Assembly (NCBI RefSeq): GCF_004924335.1
Contig: NZ_CP024633.1
Location: 2,480,001-2,544,000 of the forward strand
Length of the DNA: 64,000 bases
From: Mycobacteroides salmoniphilum
Lineage (GTDB): Bacteria; Actinomycetota; Actinomycetes; Mycobacteriales; Mycobacteriaceae
Direction: 5' to 3'
In this document: positions 48,971 through 59,270 of the stretch, in pieces
Layout: each line of letters opens with the position of its first letter
How positions within the stretch are numbered: the stretch's first letter is position 1
Position numbers and translations under genes: made by a program
The notes under the pieces: model-generated
Seen by the model: only the letters and a program-made list of their open reading frames with translations
Told to the model about the DNA's origin: nothing
Database searches by the model: none

Positions 48971-50302
48971 TCAGGCGAGATCGGAATCCAGCGCGATGAG
49001 GTGGCCAAGGGCCTCAGACTGGACGAGCGCGCCCGCACCGTGATGATCGTGCAGCGCCTGCCAGCCCTCACGGTCATCGCGCGCCTCGGGAAGATCGAGC
49101 CAGCGGCGCAACAGGTGCAGATCGCCGCCGGCAAGTACGGCGCCACGAAGGCTCGCGCTCAATTCCAGGCGCAATCTCCCGATCGCCGGTGCGGCGGACC
49201 GCGGCAATAACTGGCCCGCATAGCAGTCGATGGCCCTGGTGATGTCTCCGGCGCGAAGCGCGGCGAAGACATCACTCATATCGCTTCCGACATGGGTGAG
49301 CAGCCGGTAGGGGCGGGACACGATCAGCTCGCCTCCCACGATGCGGCGCAGTCGCGACATCTCCGCGCGGATGGTGACGACGTCGAGATCGTTTTCGTCG
49401 AGCAGCATCGCCAGATGGTCGGCGCTCAGACCCTCGGGGTGACGCAGTAGCAGCGCCATGATCTCGGCGTGGCGACCAGACAGCCGGTGGGTGCGCATCC
49501 CGTGCTGCCCGTCGCCGGTGTGCAGAATCGGGCGGTCGGCGCCGAGCAAGGTCAACCGCGGTTCCGTGCCGCGGTCCGGCTGGCCCGGTCGCGGGTAGTT
49601 CAGGGCGATGAAATGCTCGACGGCAACCGCCGTTGCGCGCACCAGTGCCAGGGTCTGGGCCGAGGCAACCGCCGAACCGCCCGTCAGATCGATGCTTCCC
49701 AGGGGTGCTCCGGTCACCGGATCATGTATCGGCACCGCGGTGCACGACCACGACCGGACCAACCTGCAGAAGTGCTCGCTGCCGCGGATCTGCACCTCAC
49801 GATCCAGCGCGAGGGCGGTACCCGGGGCATTGGTGCCCACTGCCCGCTCACTCCAGTCGGCACCGGGCACGAAGTTCATGCCGGCCGCCTTGCGCCCCGC
49901 GCCGGGATCACCTTCCACCCAGAGCAGCGCACCGTCGGCCGCGGTGACTCCCACCAGCACACCCGAGTCGGTGGCGTGGTCTACCAGCAGCCGACGAATG
50001 ACCGGTAGCGCCCCGGCGAGGGGATGGCTGCTGCGCAGTTCGGTCAGTCGCGTCGCGGCGGCCGCCTCGCCAGGCCCGCGGTCCGGGTCAACCCCGGTGG
50101 CCAGGCTCCGCTGCCAACTGTCGGTCACCAGCCGCGGCAGAGGTATCGATTCGAGATACGAACCGTCTACCTGACCCGCCACGAACAGATCGTGCGCGTC
50201 ACGTACGGAAGCCAACGATGCGCGGACGGCCCCGCGGCGCGTTGCACTTCTCGTAGTCGCCACGGTCTCCAAGCTCTCTGCCCTGGCCATAGTCGCAGGC
50301 AC
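48971..50302 (-). CDS. GAF-domain transcriptional regulator (AcoR-like, no AAA+ domain)
   Basis: 443-aa protein. The N-terminal half resembles AcoR-type activators: LVTDSWQRSLATGVDPDRG and a GAF sensor (DHATDSGVLVGVTAADGALLWVEGD ... NFVPGADWSERAVGTNAPGTAL) with the segment HFCRLVRSWSCTAVPIHDPVTGAPLG. The sigma-54 AAA+ module is missing; instead a winged-helix-like part HRLSGRHAEIMALLLRHPEGLSADHLAMLL follows. Such AAA-less forms are found next to aldehyde dehydrogenase genes in actinobacteria. The frame opens at GTG 50302; ATG 50290 is possible. It probably activates the eut/aldehyde operon, with acetaldehyde or ethanolamine as signal; inferred. Confidence 0.85.
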   Translation of the reverse strand: MPATMARAESLETVATTRSATRRGAVRASLASVRDAHDLFVAGQVDGSYLESIPLPRLVTDSWQRSLATGVDPDRGPGEAAAATRLTELRSSHPLAGALPVIRRLLVDHATDSGVLVGVTAADGALLWVEGDPGAGRKAAGMNFVPGADWSERAVGTNAPGTALALDREVQIRGSEHFCRLVRSWSCTAVPIHDPVTGAPLGSIDLTGGSAVASAQTLALVRATAVAVEHFIALNYPRPGQPDRGTEPRLTLLGADRPILHTGDGQHGMRTHRLSGRHAEIMALLLRHPEGLSADHLAMLLDENDLDVVTIRAEMSRLRRIVGGELIVSRPYRLLTHVGSDMSDVFAALRAGDITRAIDCYAGQLLPRSAAPAIGRLRLELSASLRGAVLAGGDLHLLRRWLDLPEARDDREGWQALHDHHGAGALVQSEALGHLIALDSDLA

Positions 50303-50402
50303 GGTCGATATTCACACGATACTTCGACATCGCCGCCGGGAAGGGAAACTGGGTGAGATAGCCGGCCAACCGGGTCACGGAGGCGACGGCCCGACATGCC
50401 GG

Positions 50403-52611
<2,209 letters not shown>

Positions 52612-52705
52612 GGGGACCACTCTCGTTAGGGGCGTGTGGGCAACTCAATTATGAACCACCGGGAATTCAATGATTCGCGCGCTGCTCACTCAGCGGAATT
52701 AGGAA

Positions 52706-53302
52706 CTAAGAACGGTGCTCGAGCAGGCGTTCGACGTACTTGGCGATCACATCCACCTCGAGATTCACCGTGGTGCCCACCGCCGCCGATCCGAGCGTCG
52801 TCAACCCCAGCGTGGTGGGAATGAGCGATACCTCGAACCAGTCCGGCCCCAGTCCGGACACGGTCAGCGACACCCCGTCCACGGTGATCGAGCCCTTGTG
52901 GACCACGTAGCGGGCCACTGCCTCCGGCAGTGAGACACGCACCACTTCCCAATTCTCTGACGGTGCACGGGTGAGCACCTCGCCGGTGCCGTCCACGTGT
53001 CCCTGCACGATGTGCCCGCCGAGCCTGCTGTTGACCGCCGCGGCTCGCTCCAGATTGACCTTCGTTCCGGTCACGATCTTGTCCAGGCTCGACCGTGACA
53101 GCGTCTCCCCCATGACGTCGGTGGTGAAGACTCCACCGGGGCGCACGTCGACCACCGTGAGGCAGACGCCGTTCACGGCGATCGAATCGCCGTGTTTCGC
53201 ATCCTCGACAACGAGCGGGCCGAGCACAGTGAGCCGGGCAGAGTCGCCAAGATCTTCTCTACCCAGGATCTCGCCAAGCTCCTCAACGATTCCAGTGAAC
53301 AT
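52706..53302 (-). CDS. ribE: Riboflavin synthase
   Basis: 198-aa enzyme that dismutates two lumazines to riboflavin. Two lumazine-binding repeats are clear: MFTGIVEELGEI ... DSIAVNGVCLTVVDV and GHIVQGHVDGTGEV ... SITVDGVSLTVSGL. ATG 53302 gives the invariant MFTG start; TATTCT lies six bases upstream, predicting a leaderless mRNA. It leads the cluster ribE-ribBA-ribH-PH protein. ribD is further along at 62357-63379. Confidence 0.97.
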   Translation of the reverse strand: MFTGIVEELGEILGREDLGDSARLTVLGPLVVEDAKHGDSIAVNGVCLTVVDVRPGGVFTTDVMGETLSRSSLDKIVTGTKVNLERAAAVNSRLGGHIVQGHVDGTGEVLTRAPSENWEVVRVSLPEAVARYVVHKGSITVDGVSLTVSGLGPDWFEVSLIPTTLGLTTLGSAAVGTTVNLEVDVIAKYVERLLEHRS

Positions 53303-53308
53303 GGAACA

Positions 53309-53314
53309 AGAATA
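53309..53314 (-). promoter_or_regulatory. -10 element for leaderless ribE
   Basis: TATTCT on the minus strand ends six bases before the ATG at 53302. Confidence 0.55.
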
Positions 53315-53331
53315 GGGCGCGTACCGCTGAG

Positions 53332-53898
53332 TTAGGCGTGCGTCCCCGCCTGAGCACAGGCCATCTGGACGTTGTGCGCATCCGTGTTCAGGTCGTTCGC
53401 CTTGCCGTTCACACCATCGACCGGGGCACGAACGCCCATGAGAATCATCAGCTTGTTCGCGTTCGTCGCCCACGAGCGCATCGGCTCGGCGATGGCCGGG
53501 TCCAGCTCCGGGGTGCTCGCCGCCTCATTGGCGAAAGTTGCGGCCTCGCGGAGCGCACTGCGGCCCGTGCCATTGCTCGATGACACGTAGGCGTCGCTGT
53601 AGTTGCCTTCCATGCCGGCCAGGTTCTCGGCGAAGTCGGAATAGTTCGTCGCCGCGTAGTCGAGCGCCGTCGCGAACTTCGAGCACGCCTCAATGGCAGC
53701 CGGGGTGGCGCTATCGGAGGTCGGGGCAGGTCCGGACACCACGGCGGGACCGGGCGCCTGCACGGTCTGCTGAGCCGGCTGTTCCACTTGATCTTGGCCA
53801 TCTGGTTCGGCGTAGGCCACGGGAAGTGTCGCCAATCCCATGCCGAGCGCCAGCAGCGACGGCACCGCCGCCTTCCGACAGAGATGTAATGGCCTCAT
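53332..53898 (-). CDS. Secreted helical protein, hypothetical
   Basis: 188-aa protein with a signal peptide (basic start, then VPSLLALGMGLATLPVAYA, cleavage about residue 30). A Pro/Gln/Ala linker (VEQPAQQTVQAPGPAV) precedes a helical domain with two cysteines (AIEACSKFATALDYAATNYSDF ... NVQMACAQAG), which probably pair. Similar small Cys-linked helical exported proteins occur widely in mycobacteria but have no known function. ATG 53898 is chosen for the AGAGGA site and signal peptide. It lies 30 bp ahead of ribE on the same strand, so the ribE hexamer sits between them. Confidence 0.75.
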   Translation of the reverse strand: MRPLHLCRKAAVPSLLALGMGLATLPVAYAEPDGQDQVEQPAQQTVQAPGPAVVSGPAPTSDSATPAAIEACSKFATALDYAATNYSDFAENLAGMEGNYSDAYVSSSNGTGRSALREAATFANEAASTPELDPAIAEPMRSWATNANKLMILMGVRAPVDGVNGKANDLNTDAHNVQMACAQAGTHA

Positions 53899-54350
53899 CG
53901 ATTCCTCTCCAGATTCTCTGGTGCTGTTCGGCCGTGACCGTACCGGTAATTCAATGCGCCGTCGCGTCATGACAGCACCAATACCTGATAGTGAGTTGCG
54001 GAATTGTCACGAGTCTGAATGAACGGTGAACAACTGGCATACGATCAGGAATTCGACTGACCGTTGAAAAGTGTGCTGGATACCCCTACCGGGTAGTCCC
54101 AAACCATCTCGCCCAGGCGGCAGCGACACCAGTGGTTTTCGTCACAATCGCCGAGGCAGAAGGCTTTTCACGTTTCAAATCATCGCGGTTGGAACGGTGT
54201 GTACCGACGTACGAAATGGATAGACATTGGGCGATAACTGTTGTCCGTCCATTCACCCTTTGGAAACACAGCACCCCCAACATTCGTCGGGACAGCTTCC
54301 TCACAGAAGTCACACGGACATCACCAACAATTGAGAGGCGCTACCGCACC
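53899..54350. other. Non-coding region between divergent secreted protein and porin genes
   Basis: 452 bp without a credible gene. Interesting items: TACCC-CTACC-GGGTA at 54081-54095, which also forms CTACC-G-GGTAG; a TACGAT hexamer at 54040-54045 without a good -35; and AT-richer sequence toward the porin. A long 5' leader for the porin is possible, as known for mspA in M. smegmatis. No promoter can be named with confidence. Confidence 0.6.
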
Positions 54351-55028
54351 ATGCTGAAAAGTCTTGTCACTCTGACTGCAGTCTGCGCGCTTGCTGCTTC
54401 GGCGCCCCTCGCCTTAGCAGAACCCGGTGATGATCCGGCCCCAGTCCAGCCGGTGGCCGACGCACCGCCGCCCCCTCCCGTCGACACCGGCGCGATGCCC
54501 TCGGCAGAGCCGGGTACCTTGCCCACTCCGGACGGCTGGATCCTCGCGGTGGCCGCTAAGGACGAAAGCCTGCTGCCGGTGGCCCCGCTGACCACCGCGC
54601 TGTCCTCACGCGAGTACATCGTCGGGGGCACGTTCATCGGTGGGGTGAAGGGTTCGGGTAAGACCAAGCTGGCCGGTGGAACGCTGGAGGCCGGGTACCA
54701 GATCGGCTGCGGTATCACCGGTGGTCCCGTGGAGCTGATGGGTGGTGTCAGCCTCCAGCCGTCGATCAGCATGGCGGGTGTGCCCAGCGCCAGCGCCGGC
54801 ATCGTCGGTCAGATCAAGGTCGGCCTGAAGCCCGGTACGGTGACCATCGTTCCGGTCAACAAGAAGGCCTTCGAGGGCACCACCACGCGCACCACCATTA
54901 CCGGATTCCGTATCAAGATCGACGGCTGCGTCGGTCAGTCCTTCATCCGGTCATACGCCACCTTCACCAGCTCCACGGAAAACACCGATGACGTGGTCAC
55001 CTACATGGGTATTACCAAGGCCGTCTGA
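54351..55028 (+). CDS. MspA-family porin, first copy
   Basis: 225-aa exported protein expected to form an octameric goblet pore in the mycobacterial outer membrane for small hydrophilic solutes. Signal peptide MLKSLVTLTAVCALAASAPLALA, then a Pro/Asp-rich lead and the family core: PDGWILAVAAKDESLLPVAPLTTALSSREYIVGGTFIG and GGTLEAGYQIGCG. Two cysteines (C120 and C193, in QIGCGI and IDGCVGQ) are kept in both copies and are absent from the classical M. smegmatis MspA sequence as I recall it. The tandem copy starts 62 bp later. ATG 54351 follows a GAGAGG site. Confidence 0.87.
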   Translation: MLKSLVTLTAVCALAASAPLALAEPGDDPAPVQPVADAPPPPPVDTGAMPSAEPGTLPTPDGWILAVAAKDESLLPVAPLTTALSSREYIVGGTFIGGVKGSGKTKLAGGTLEAGYQIGCGITGGPVELMGGVSLQPSISMAGVPSASAGIVGQIKVGLKPGTVTIVPVNKKAFEGTTTRTTITGFRIKIDGCVGQSFIRSYATFTSSTENTDDVVTYMGITKAV

Positions 55029-55090
55029 CGTCGATGCCCCACACGCTTACAGCCACCCCCACGCAAAAGACCACGAGAGGCCTCACTCCC

Positions 55091-55774
55091 ATGCTCAAGA
55101 GTCTCGTCACCCTGACCGCCGCGTGCGCACTCGCCGCATCGGCGCCGCTCGCTCTGGCGGACCCAGACGACCCGCCACCCGTGCAGCCCGTGGCCGACGC
55201 CCCGCCGCCCGCCGACGGCCCGCCGCCCGACAATGGCGTGGTGGGCTCCGAGGACCCGGGCATCGTCAAGACCCCCGACGGCTGGATCCTCACCGTGGGC
55301 GCCAAGGATGAGACCCAGTTGCCCATCCCGCCGCTGACGACCGCCACCTCCTCCCGTGAGTACCTCGCCGGTGGCACGTTCACCGGTTCGGCCAAGGGTG
55401 GCGGCAGTAGCAAGCTGTCCGGCGGCACCCTGGAGGCCGGCTACCAGATTGGTTGCGGTATCAGCCTGAACACCGTCAAGCTGAATGGCTCGATCGGCCT
55501 CAACGCCGGCCTGGGTACGGCCGGTATCACCAGCGTCGGTATGCCCATTCAGGGCCAGATCGAGGTGCACCCCCAGCCCGGTGAGGTCATCAACGTCTCG
55601 GTCGACAAGAAGAAGTACAAGGGCAGCGACGTGCGCATCACCCTCAAGGACGTGCACATCAAGATCGACGGCTGCATCGGACAGTCGTTCCTGCGTTCCT
55701 ACGCGGTGCTGACCAGCTCGTCGAAGGACAACGACGACATCGTCGCCTACTACGGCGTCACGAAGACCGTCTAA
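55091..55774 (+). CDS. MspA-family porin, second copy
   Basis: 227-aa paralogue of the preceding porin, with a nearly identical signal peptide and the same core (PDGWILTVGAKDETQLPIPPLTTATSSREYLAGGTFTG; GGTLEAGYQIGCG). The conserved cysteine pair is at C122 and C195. The middle third (about residues 126-185) differs most, where pore rim and constriction strands would lie. It is richer in G/C at third positions than the first copy's leader. The two genes read in the same direction and may be co-transcribed with the downstream Pro-rich protein (44 bp later). Confidence 0.87.
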   Translation: MLKSLVTLTAACALAASAPLALADPDDPPPVQPVADAPPPADGPPPDNGVVGSEDPGIVKTPDGWILTVGAKDETQLPIPPLTTATSSREYLAGGTFTGSAKGGGSSKLSGGTLEAGYQIGCGISLNTVKLNGSIGLNAGLGTAGITSVGMPIQGQIEVHPQPGEVINVSVDKKKYKGSDVRITLKDVHIKIDGCIGQSFLRSYAVLTSSSKDNDDIVAYYGVTKTV

Positions 55775-55818
55775 CCAGACCGTCCGAACCACACTCAGTA
55801 CAGAGGAGAGACGCAGCC

Positions 55819-56550
55819 ATGAGGAACCCCGATCGTCCGTCCATCGTGAAGATCGGGGTGGCTGCGGCTCTTGCCGCCAGCGCGCTACTCGCCTCGGCGG
55901 CCACCGCCACCGGCGATCCCGGGGAACCAGACCCGGCACCCGCACCCGCGGCCGCACCTGCCCCTGCGGGTCCTCCCGGTCCGCCGGAACCACCGCCGGC
56001 ATCGCAAATCGGCAACCCACTGGCCCTGTCCGGAACCGAGCAGGGTCCCGGCGGCATACCCAACAACATCGCCATCGTGGGTAACCCCAACCTGATTGGC
56101 CAGAACCCGGTACCAGCGGCGCCGGCGGCGCCGGGCGTCGAGGCTCCCGTCGTCACGCCGAACACCAGGGCGCTGAACAACCAGTACCTGCTGCCGCAGA
56201 ACCTCAAGCCCGCAGAGCCCGGCAAGGGCGAGATCTATGGGGTGAACCCCGGCGAAGAGAACGCCGACATCTCGGGCCGCGACTACCTGGGACGGCTCGT
56301 GCACGGTGTTCAGGACGGCCAATGGCGAGGCGGCATCGTCGGGCGGGGAACCAAGGAATCGCTCAACCAGCCGTTACCCGGTACGGCCCCACCTCCCGGA
56401 ACCCGTATCCCCGGCCTCGGTGATGACTCGCAGGGACCGGCCCCGGATCAGTGGCACTGGACCCCGCCCGAGGCGCCCGAGGGCGCTCCCCCCGCACCCG
56501 GCACACCTCCCGCGCCGGCGGCGCCGCCCGTACCGGCACCTCCCGCCTAA
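55819..56550 (+). CDS. Secreted Pro/Ala/Gly-rich protein, hypothetical
   Basis: 243-aa exported protein with signal peptide (VKIGVAAALAASALLASAATA). The mature sequence is Pro/Ala/Gly-rich at both ends (PAPAPAAAPAPAGPPGPPEPPP and the APPAPGTPPAPAAPPVP tail), with a less biased middle (GIPNNIAIVGNPNLIGQNP; LNNQYLLPQNLKPAEPGKGEIYGVNPGEENADISGRDYLGRL). No known domain. A GAGGAGAG site precedes the ATG. Its position behind two porins suggests an envelope role, possibly as a porin-associated or wall-spanning protein; inference only. Confidence 0.72.
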   Translation: MRNPDRPSIVKIGVAAALAASALLASAATATGDPGEPDPAPAPAAAPAPAGPPGPPEPPPASQIGNPLALSGTEQGPGGIPNNIAIVGNPNLIGQNPVPAAPAAPGVEAPVVTPNTRALNNQYLLPQNLKPAEPGKGEIYGVNPGEENADISGRDYLGRLVHGVQDGQWRGGIVGRGTKESLNQPLPGTAPPPGTRIPGLGDDSQGPAPDQWHWTPPEAPEGAPPAPGTPPAPAAPPVPAPPA

Positions 56551-57213
56551 CTATCGCCGAAGCGCCTTGCGCGCCAGATAGTTCCCCAAGAACTGTGCCG
56601 CCTGAACCAGCGCGATGATGATGACGGTCGACACGATTGTCACTTGCCAATTGAAACGCTGGTAACCCTGCACAATCGCGAAGTCGCCAAGCCCGCCGCC
56701 GCCGACCAACCCTGCCATCGCGGACATGTCGACAATCCCTATCAGCACAAAGGTGTAGCCGAGAATCAAGGGCCCCAACGCTTCCGGCACCAGTAGCGTC
56801 AGGATGATACGCAACGGACCGGCGCCGACGGCGCGCGCCGCCTCGATGACCCCGGGGTCGATGGTCACCAGATTCTGTTCCACGATGCGGGCGATCGCGA
56901 ATGACGCCGCGACGATCATCACGAACACCACCGCCGTGGTGCCGATGGTCGTCCCCACGACCCCGAGCGTGATGGGCCCCAGGGCGGCGATCAGCACCAC
57001 GAACGGTATGGGCCGGACGATATTGACCACCACATTGAGGAGCGCGTGCAGCACCCGGTTCTGCAGCAGCCCACCGGATCTGGTCGTGTATAACAACACT
57101 CCCAATCCCAGGCCGATGAGGCCACCCACCACCAAGGTGATCGACACCATGTAAAGGGTGTCGACGAAGGCCTCGAACAATTGCGGCCGCAGCCGCTCCC
57201 AATTCGTCGTCAT
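56551..57213 (-). CDS. metI: Methionine ABC transporter permease MetI
   Basis: 220-aa inner-membrane permease with five to six helices. The N-terminal FVDTLYMVSITLVVGGLIGLGLGVLLY and the EAA-like cytoplasmic loop ARAVGAGPLRIILTLLVPEAL are typical. It overlaps metN by four bases. Its stop codon directly abuts the convergent Pro-rich secreted gene (no gap). Substrate is methionine or its derivatives by family. Confidence 0.93.
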   Translation of the reverse strand: MTTNWERLRPQLFEAFVDTLYMVSITLVVGGLIGLGLGVLLYTTRSGGLLQNRVLHALLNVVVNIVRPIPFVVLIAALGPITLGVVGTTIGTTAVVFVMIVAASFAIARIVEQNLVTIDPGVIEAARAVGAGPLRIILTLLVPEALGPLILGYTFVLIGIVDMSAMAGLVGGGGLGDFAIVQGYQRFNWQVTIVSTVIIIALVQAAQFLGNYLARKALRR

Positions 57214-58253
57214 CGCCTCACCGACTGAATGGTCGTCACTGCCGATAGATCCGAAATAATCTGTGCCACTTGATCATCAGGCCCTTCGAGTTCGAGCGTG
57301 AGATTGCCGAAGGAGCGCGATTGCAGCGTAGTGATACCTCCGTACACCACCTCGAAGCGCACCCCGAGCTCGGTGGCACGTGCCAGCGCCGGGCCTATCT
57401 GCACACCCTCACTGATCTCGACCGAGATGATGCTCCCCTTGTGCCGCTGGGCTATTCGTGCCACATCTGCCGCACTAGGGGTGTTCTGCAGGACGGTGCC
57501 GACGAACCGCTTACCCGCCTCACTCTGCGGTGTGGAGAACACATCGAACACGCTTCCCGCCTCGACAACCTTGCCATCGGCGAGAACCGCGACACGATCG
57601 GCGACGGTACGCACCACGTCCATCTCGTGGGTGATCACCACGATGGTCACCCCAAACTCGTCGTTGACCGCGCGCAGCAGCTGCAGCACATCACCGGTGG
57701 TCTCGGGGTCCAGGGCACTGGTGGCCTCGTCGGCCAACAGAATCGACGGTGACGTCGCGAGCGCCCGCGCGATGCCGACACGTTGCTTCTGCCCACCGGA
57801 GAGCTGATCCGGATAGCTCTTGGCCTTATCCCCCAGTCCGACGAACTCCAGCAATTCGGCGACCCGCGCATTGCGCTTCTCGGCGGTCCATCCGGCCACC
57901 CGCAGCGGATACGCGATGTTTCCCGCGACGGTTCGAGACCGGAAGAGATTGAACTGCTGGAAGATCATGCCGATATCGGTGCGCAGACGCCGCAATTCAC
58001 GCTCCCCCAGCATGCTCACCTCGGCTCCGTCCACGACGACGCGACCAGAGCTGGGTCGCTCCAGCCCGTTGATGAGACGTACCAGCGTGCTCTTGCCGGC
58101 CCCCGAGTAACCGATCATGGCGAACACGTCACCCGCGGCGATATCGAGCGACACATCGTCGACCGCGGTCACGGTTTTCTTGCCCACCCGAAAGGTCTTG
58201 CTGACGTTCTCGAATCGAATGAGCGGTGTCGCGCCGGTCATTTCCGTCGTCAT
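57210..58253 (-). CDS. metN: Methionine ABC transporter ATPase MetN
   Basis: 347-aa ATPase. Walker A GYSGAGKSTL, signature LSGGQKQRVGIA, Walker B ILLADEATSALD and the H-loop VITHEMDVV are intact. The C-terminal about 90 residues form the NIL domain that senses methionine (trans-inhibition) in related importers (VEISEGVQIGPALARATELGVRFEVVYGG). It overlaps metQ and metI by four bases each. Confidence 0.95.
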   Translation of the reverse strand: MTTEMTGATPLIRFENVSKTFRVGKKTVTAVDDVSLDIAAGDVFAMIGYSGAGKSTLVRLINGLERPSSGRVVVDGAEVSMLGERELRRLRTDIGMIFQQFNLFRSRTVAGNIAYPLRVAGWTAEKRNARVAELLEFVGLGDKAKSYPDQLSGGQKQRVGIARALATSPSILLADEATSALDPETTGDVLQLLRAVNDEFGVTIVVITHEMDVVRTVADRVAVLADGKVVEAGSVFDVFSTPQSEAGKRFVGTVLQNTPSAADVARIAQRHKGSIISVEISEGVQIGPALARATELGVRFEVVYGGITTLQSRSFGNLTLELEGPDDQVAQIISDLSAVTTIQSVRR

Positions 58254-59116
58254 TTTTCGCTGCGGATCTGCTGCTCGATCCTCGCCAGGATCGATGCGCA
58301 GTCGGCGCCGCTCTTTGTGACCGTCAATTGAGTTCCCTTACTCTCCTTGGCATATGCCTCGGTGACGGCCGGGGAATGGAAGACCTCGATAAGTTTCTGG
58401 TACGTCGGATTGTCCTTCTCTTCGGCGCGCGCGACGATGACGTTGATGTACGGCTCGGCACCGGGACTCGCTGGATCATCGGCGTAGAGCGCGCTCTTGG
58501 GGTCGATGTTCGACTGCGCAAGATACGTGTTGTTGATGACGGCTCCATCGATCGACTTGAGCGACAGCGCCGTCTGTGCCGCGTCCACCAGCGTCACCGT
58601 GACCCTGGAAGCGCCCTTGTCGATGTCGGCGACACTCGGCGTCGCCCGCCCGCCCTGGAGAGTGACGAGCCCGGCAGCCTTCAACACGAACAGCGCGCGC
58701 GCCTGGTTGGGCGGATCGTTGGGTATCGCGATCTGCCCATCTTGTGGGATGTCCGCAAGGGTCTTGTGCTTCTGCGAATAGAGACCGAGCGGCACGATGT
58801 AGGTGGCGCCGACCGGAGCGAGTGTTGCGTTATCGGCGACATTGTATTCAGCCAGAAAACGTAGATGCTGAAACAAATTCACATCAATCTGCTTTTGAGT
58901 GAGTGCCACATTCGGCTGGCTGTAGTCGGTGAAATTGGTGGTGACGAGCTTGATTCCCGCCTTCCCTGCCTCATCGACGAATACGTCCCAGGACTCCTTA
59001 CCGGCCTCTGACGTGCCGATACGAACGACGTTTCCGCCTTGACCATTGCCTCCGGAACACCCGACGCCCCCCATGGCTATCGCGAGTGCGGCGAGAGCAA
59101 TGGCAATGCGTTTCAT
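58250..59116 (-). CDS. metQ: Methionine-binding lipoprotein MetQ/NlpA
   Basis: 288-aa substrate-binding lipoprotein. The signal ends in GGVGCSGG, and the mature part has the NlpA-family pattern: VRIGTSEAGKESWDVFVDEAGKAGIKLVTTNFTDYSQPNVALTQKQIDVNLFQHLRFL, then YSQKHKTLADIPQDGQIAIPNDPPNQARAL. A segment for ligand contact INNTYLAQSNID follows. It is first in metQ-metN-metI. A dyad upstream (59143-59161) probably regulates it; no SAM riboswitch shape is seen in the short leader. Confidence 0.93.
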   Translation of the reverse strand: MKRIAIALAALAIAMGGVGCSGGNGQGGNVVRIGTSEAGKESWDVFVDEAGKAGIKLVTTNFTDYSQPNVALTQKQIDVNLFQHLRFLAEYNVADNATLAPVGATYIVPLGLYSQKHKTLADIPQDGQIAIPNDPPNQARALFVLKAAGLVTLQGGRATPSVADIDKGASRVTVTLVDAAQTALSLKSIDGAVINNTYLAQSNIDPKSALYADDPASPGAEPYINVIVARAEEKDNPTYQKLIEVFHSPAVTEAYAKESKGTQLTVTKSGADCASILARIEQQIRSEK

Positions 59117-59142
59117 GTCTACCTTCCAAAATTCAGCGTGAT

Positions 59143-59161
59143 CACAATGATTGACATTGTG
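59143..59161 (-). promoter_or_regulatory. Perfect dyad upstream of metQNI
   Basis: CACAATG-N5-CATTGTG, seven-base arms, about 27 bp before the metQ start. It is placed where a repressor would block the metQ promoter. The cognate regulator is not encoded nearby. Confidence 0.55.
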
Positions 59162-59190
59162 GAATTTCTAAAGGCTCAGCAAATTTCTTA

Positions 59191-59211
59191 GTGGCCCCAG
59201 AACGGCGCCAC
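59191..59211 (-). terminator. Terminator of the S1 protease gene
   Basis: GTGGC...GCCAC with an eight-base-pair stem containing one mismatch and a five-base loop. On the minus strand the hairpin is followed by TAAGAAATTT. It lies 60 bp after the protease stop and before the metQ promoter. Confidence 0.4.
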
Positions 59212-59270
59212 AGTACCAGAATGAAAAGCGCAATGCGCTCTAGGTGAATACGAAAATGAGCCGACTGGGC

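Noticed and set aside
52612..52705. FMN riboswitch ahead of ribBA
   Set aside because: The 94-bp gap lacks the conserved RFN helices, and ribE upstream appears leaderless.
59117..59270. SAM riboswitch ahead of metQNI
   Set aside because: Only a single dyad and a terminator-like hairpin are visible; the leader is too short for an S-box.
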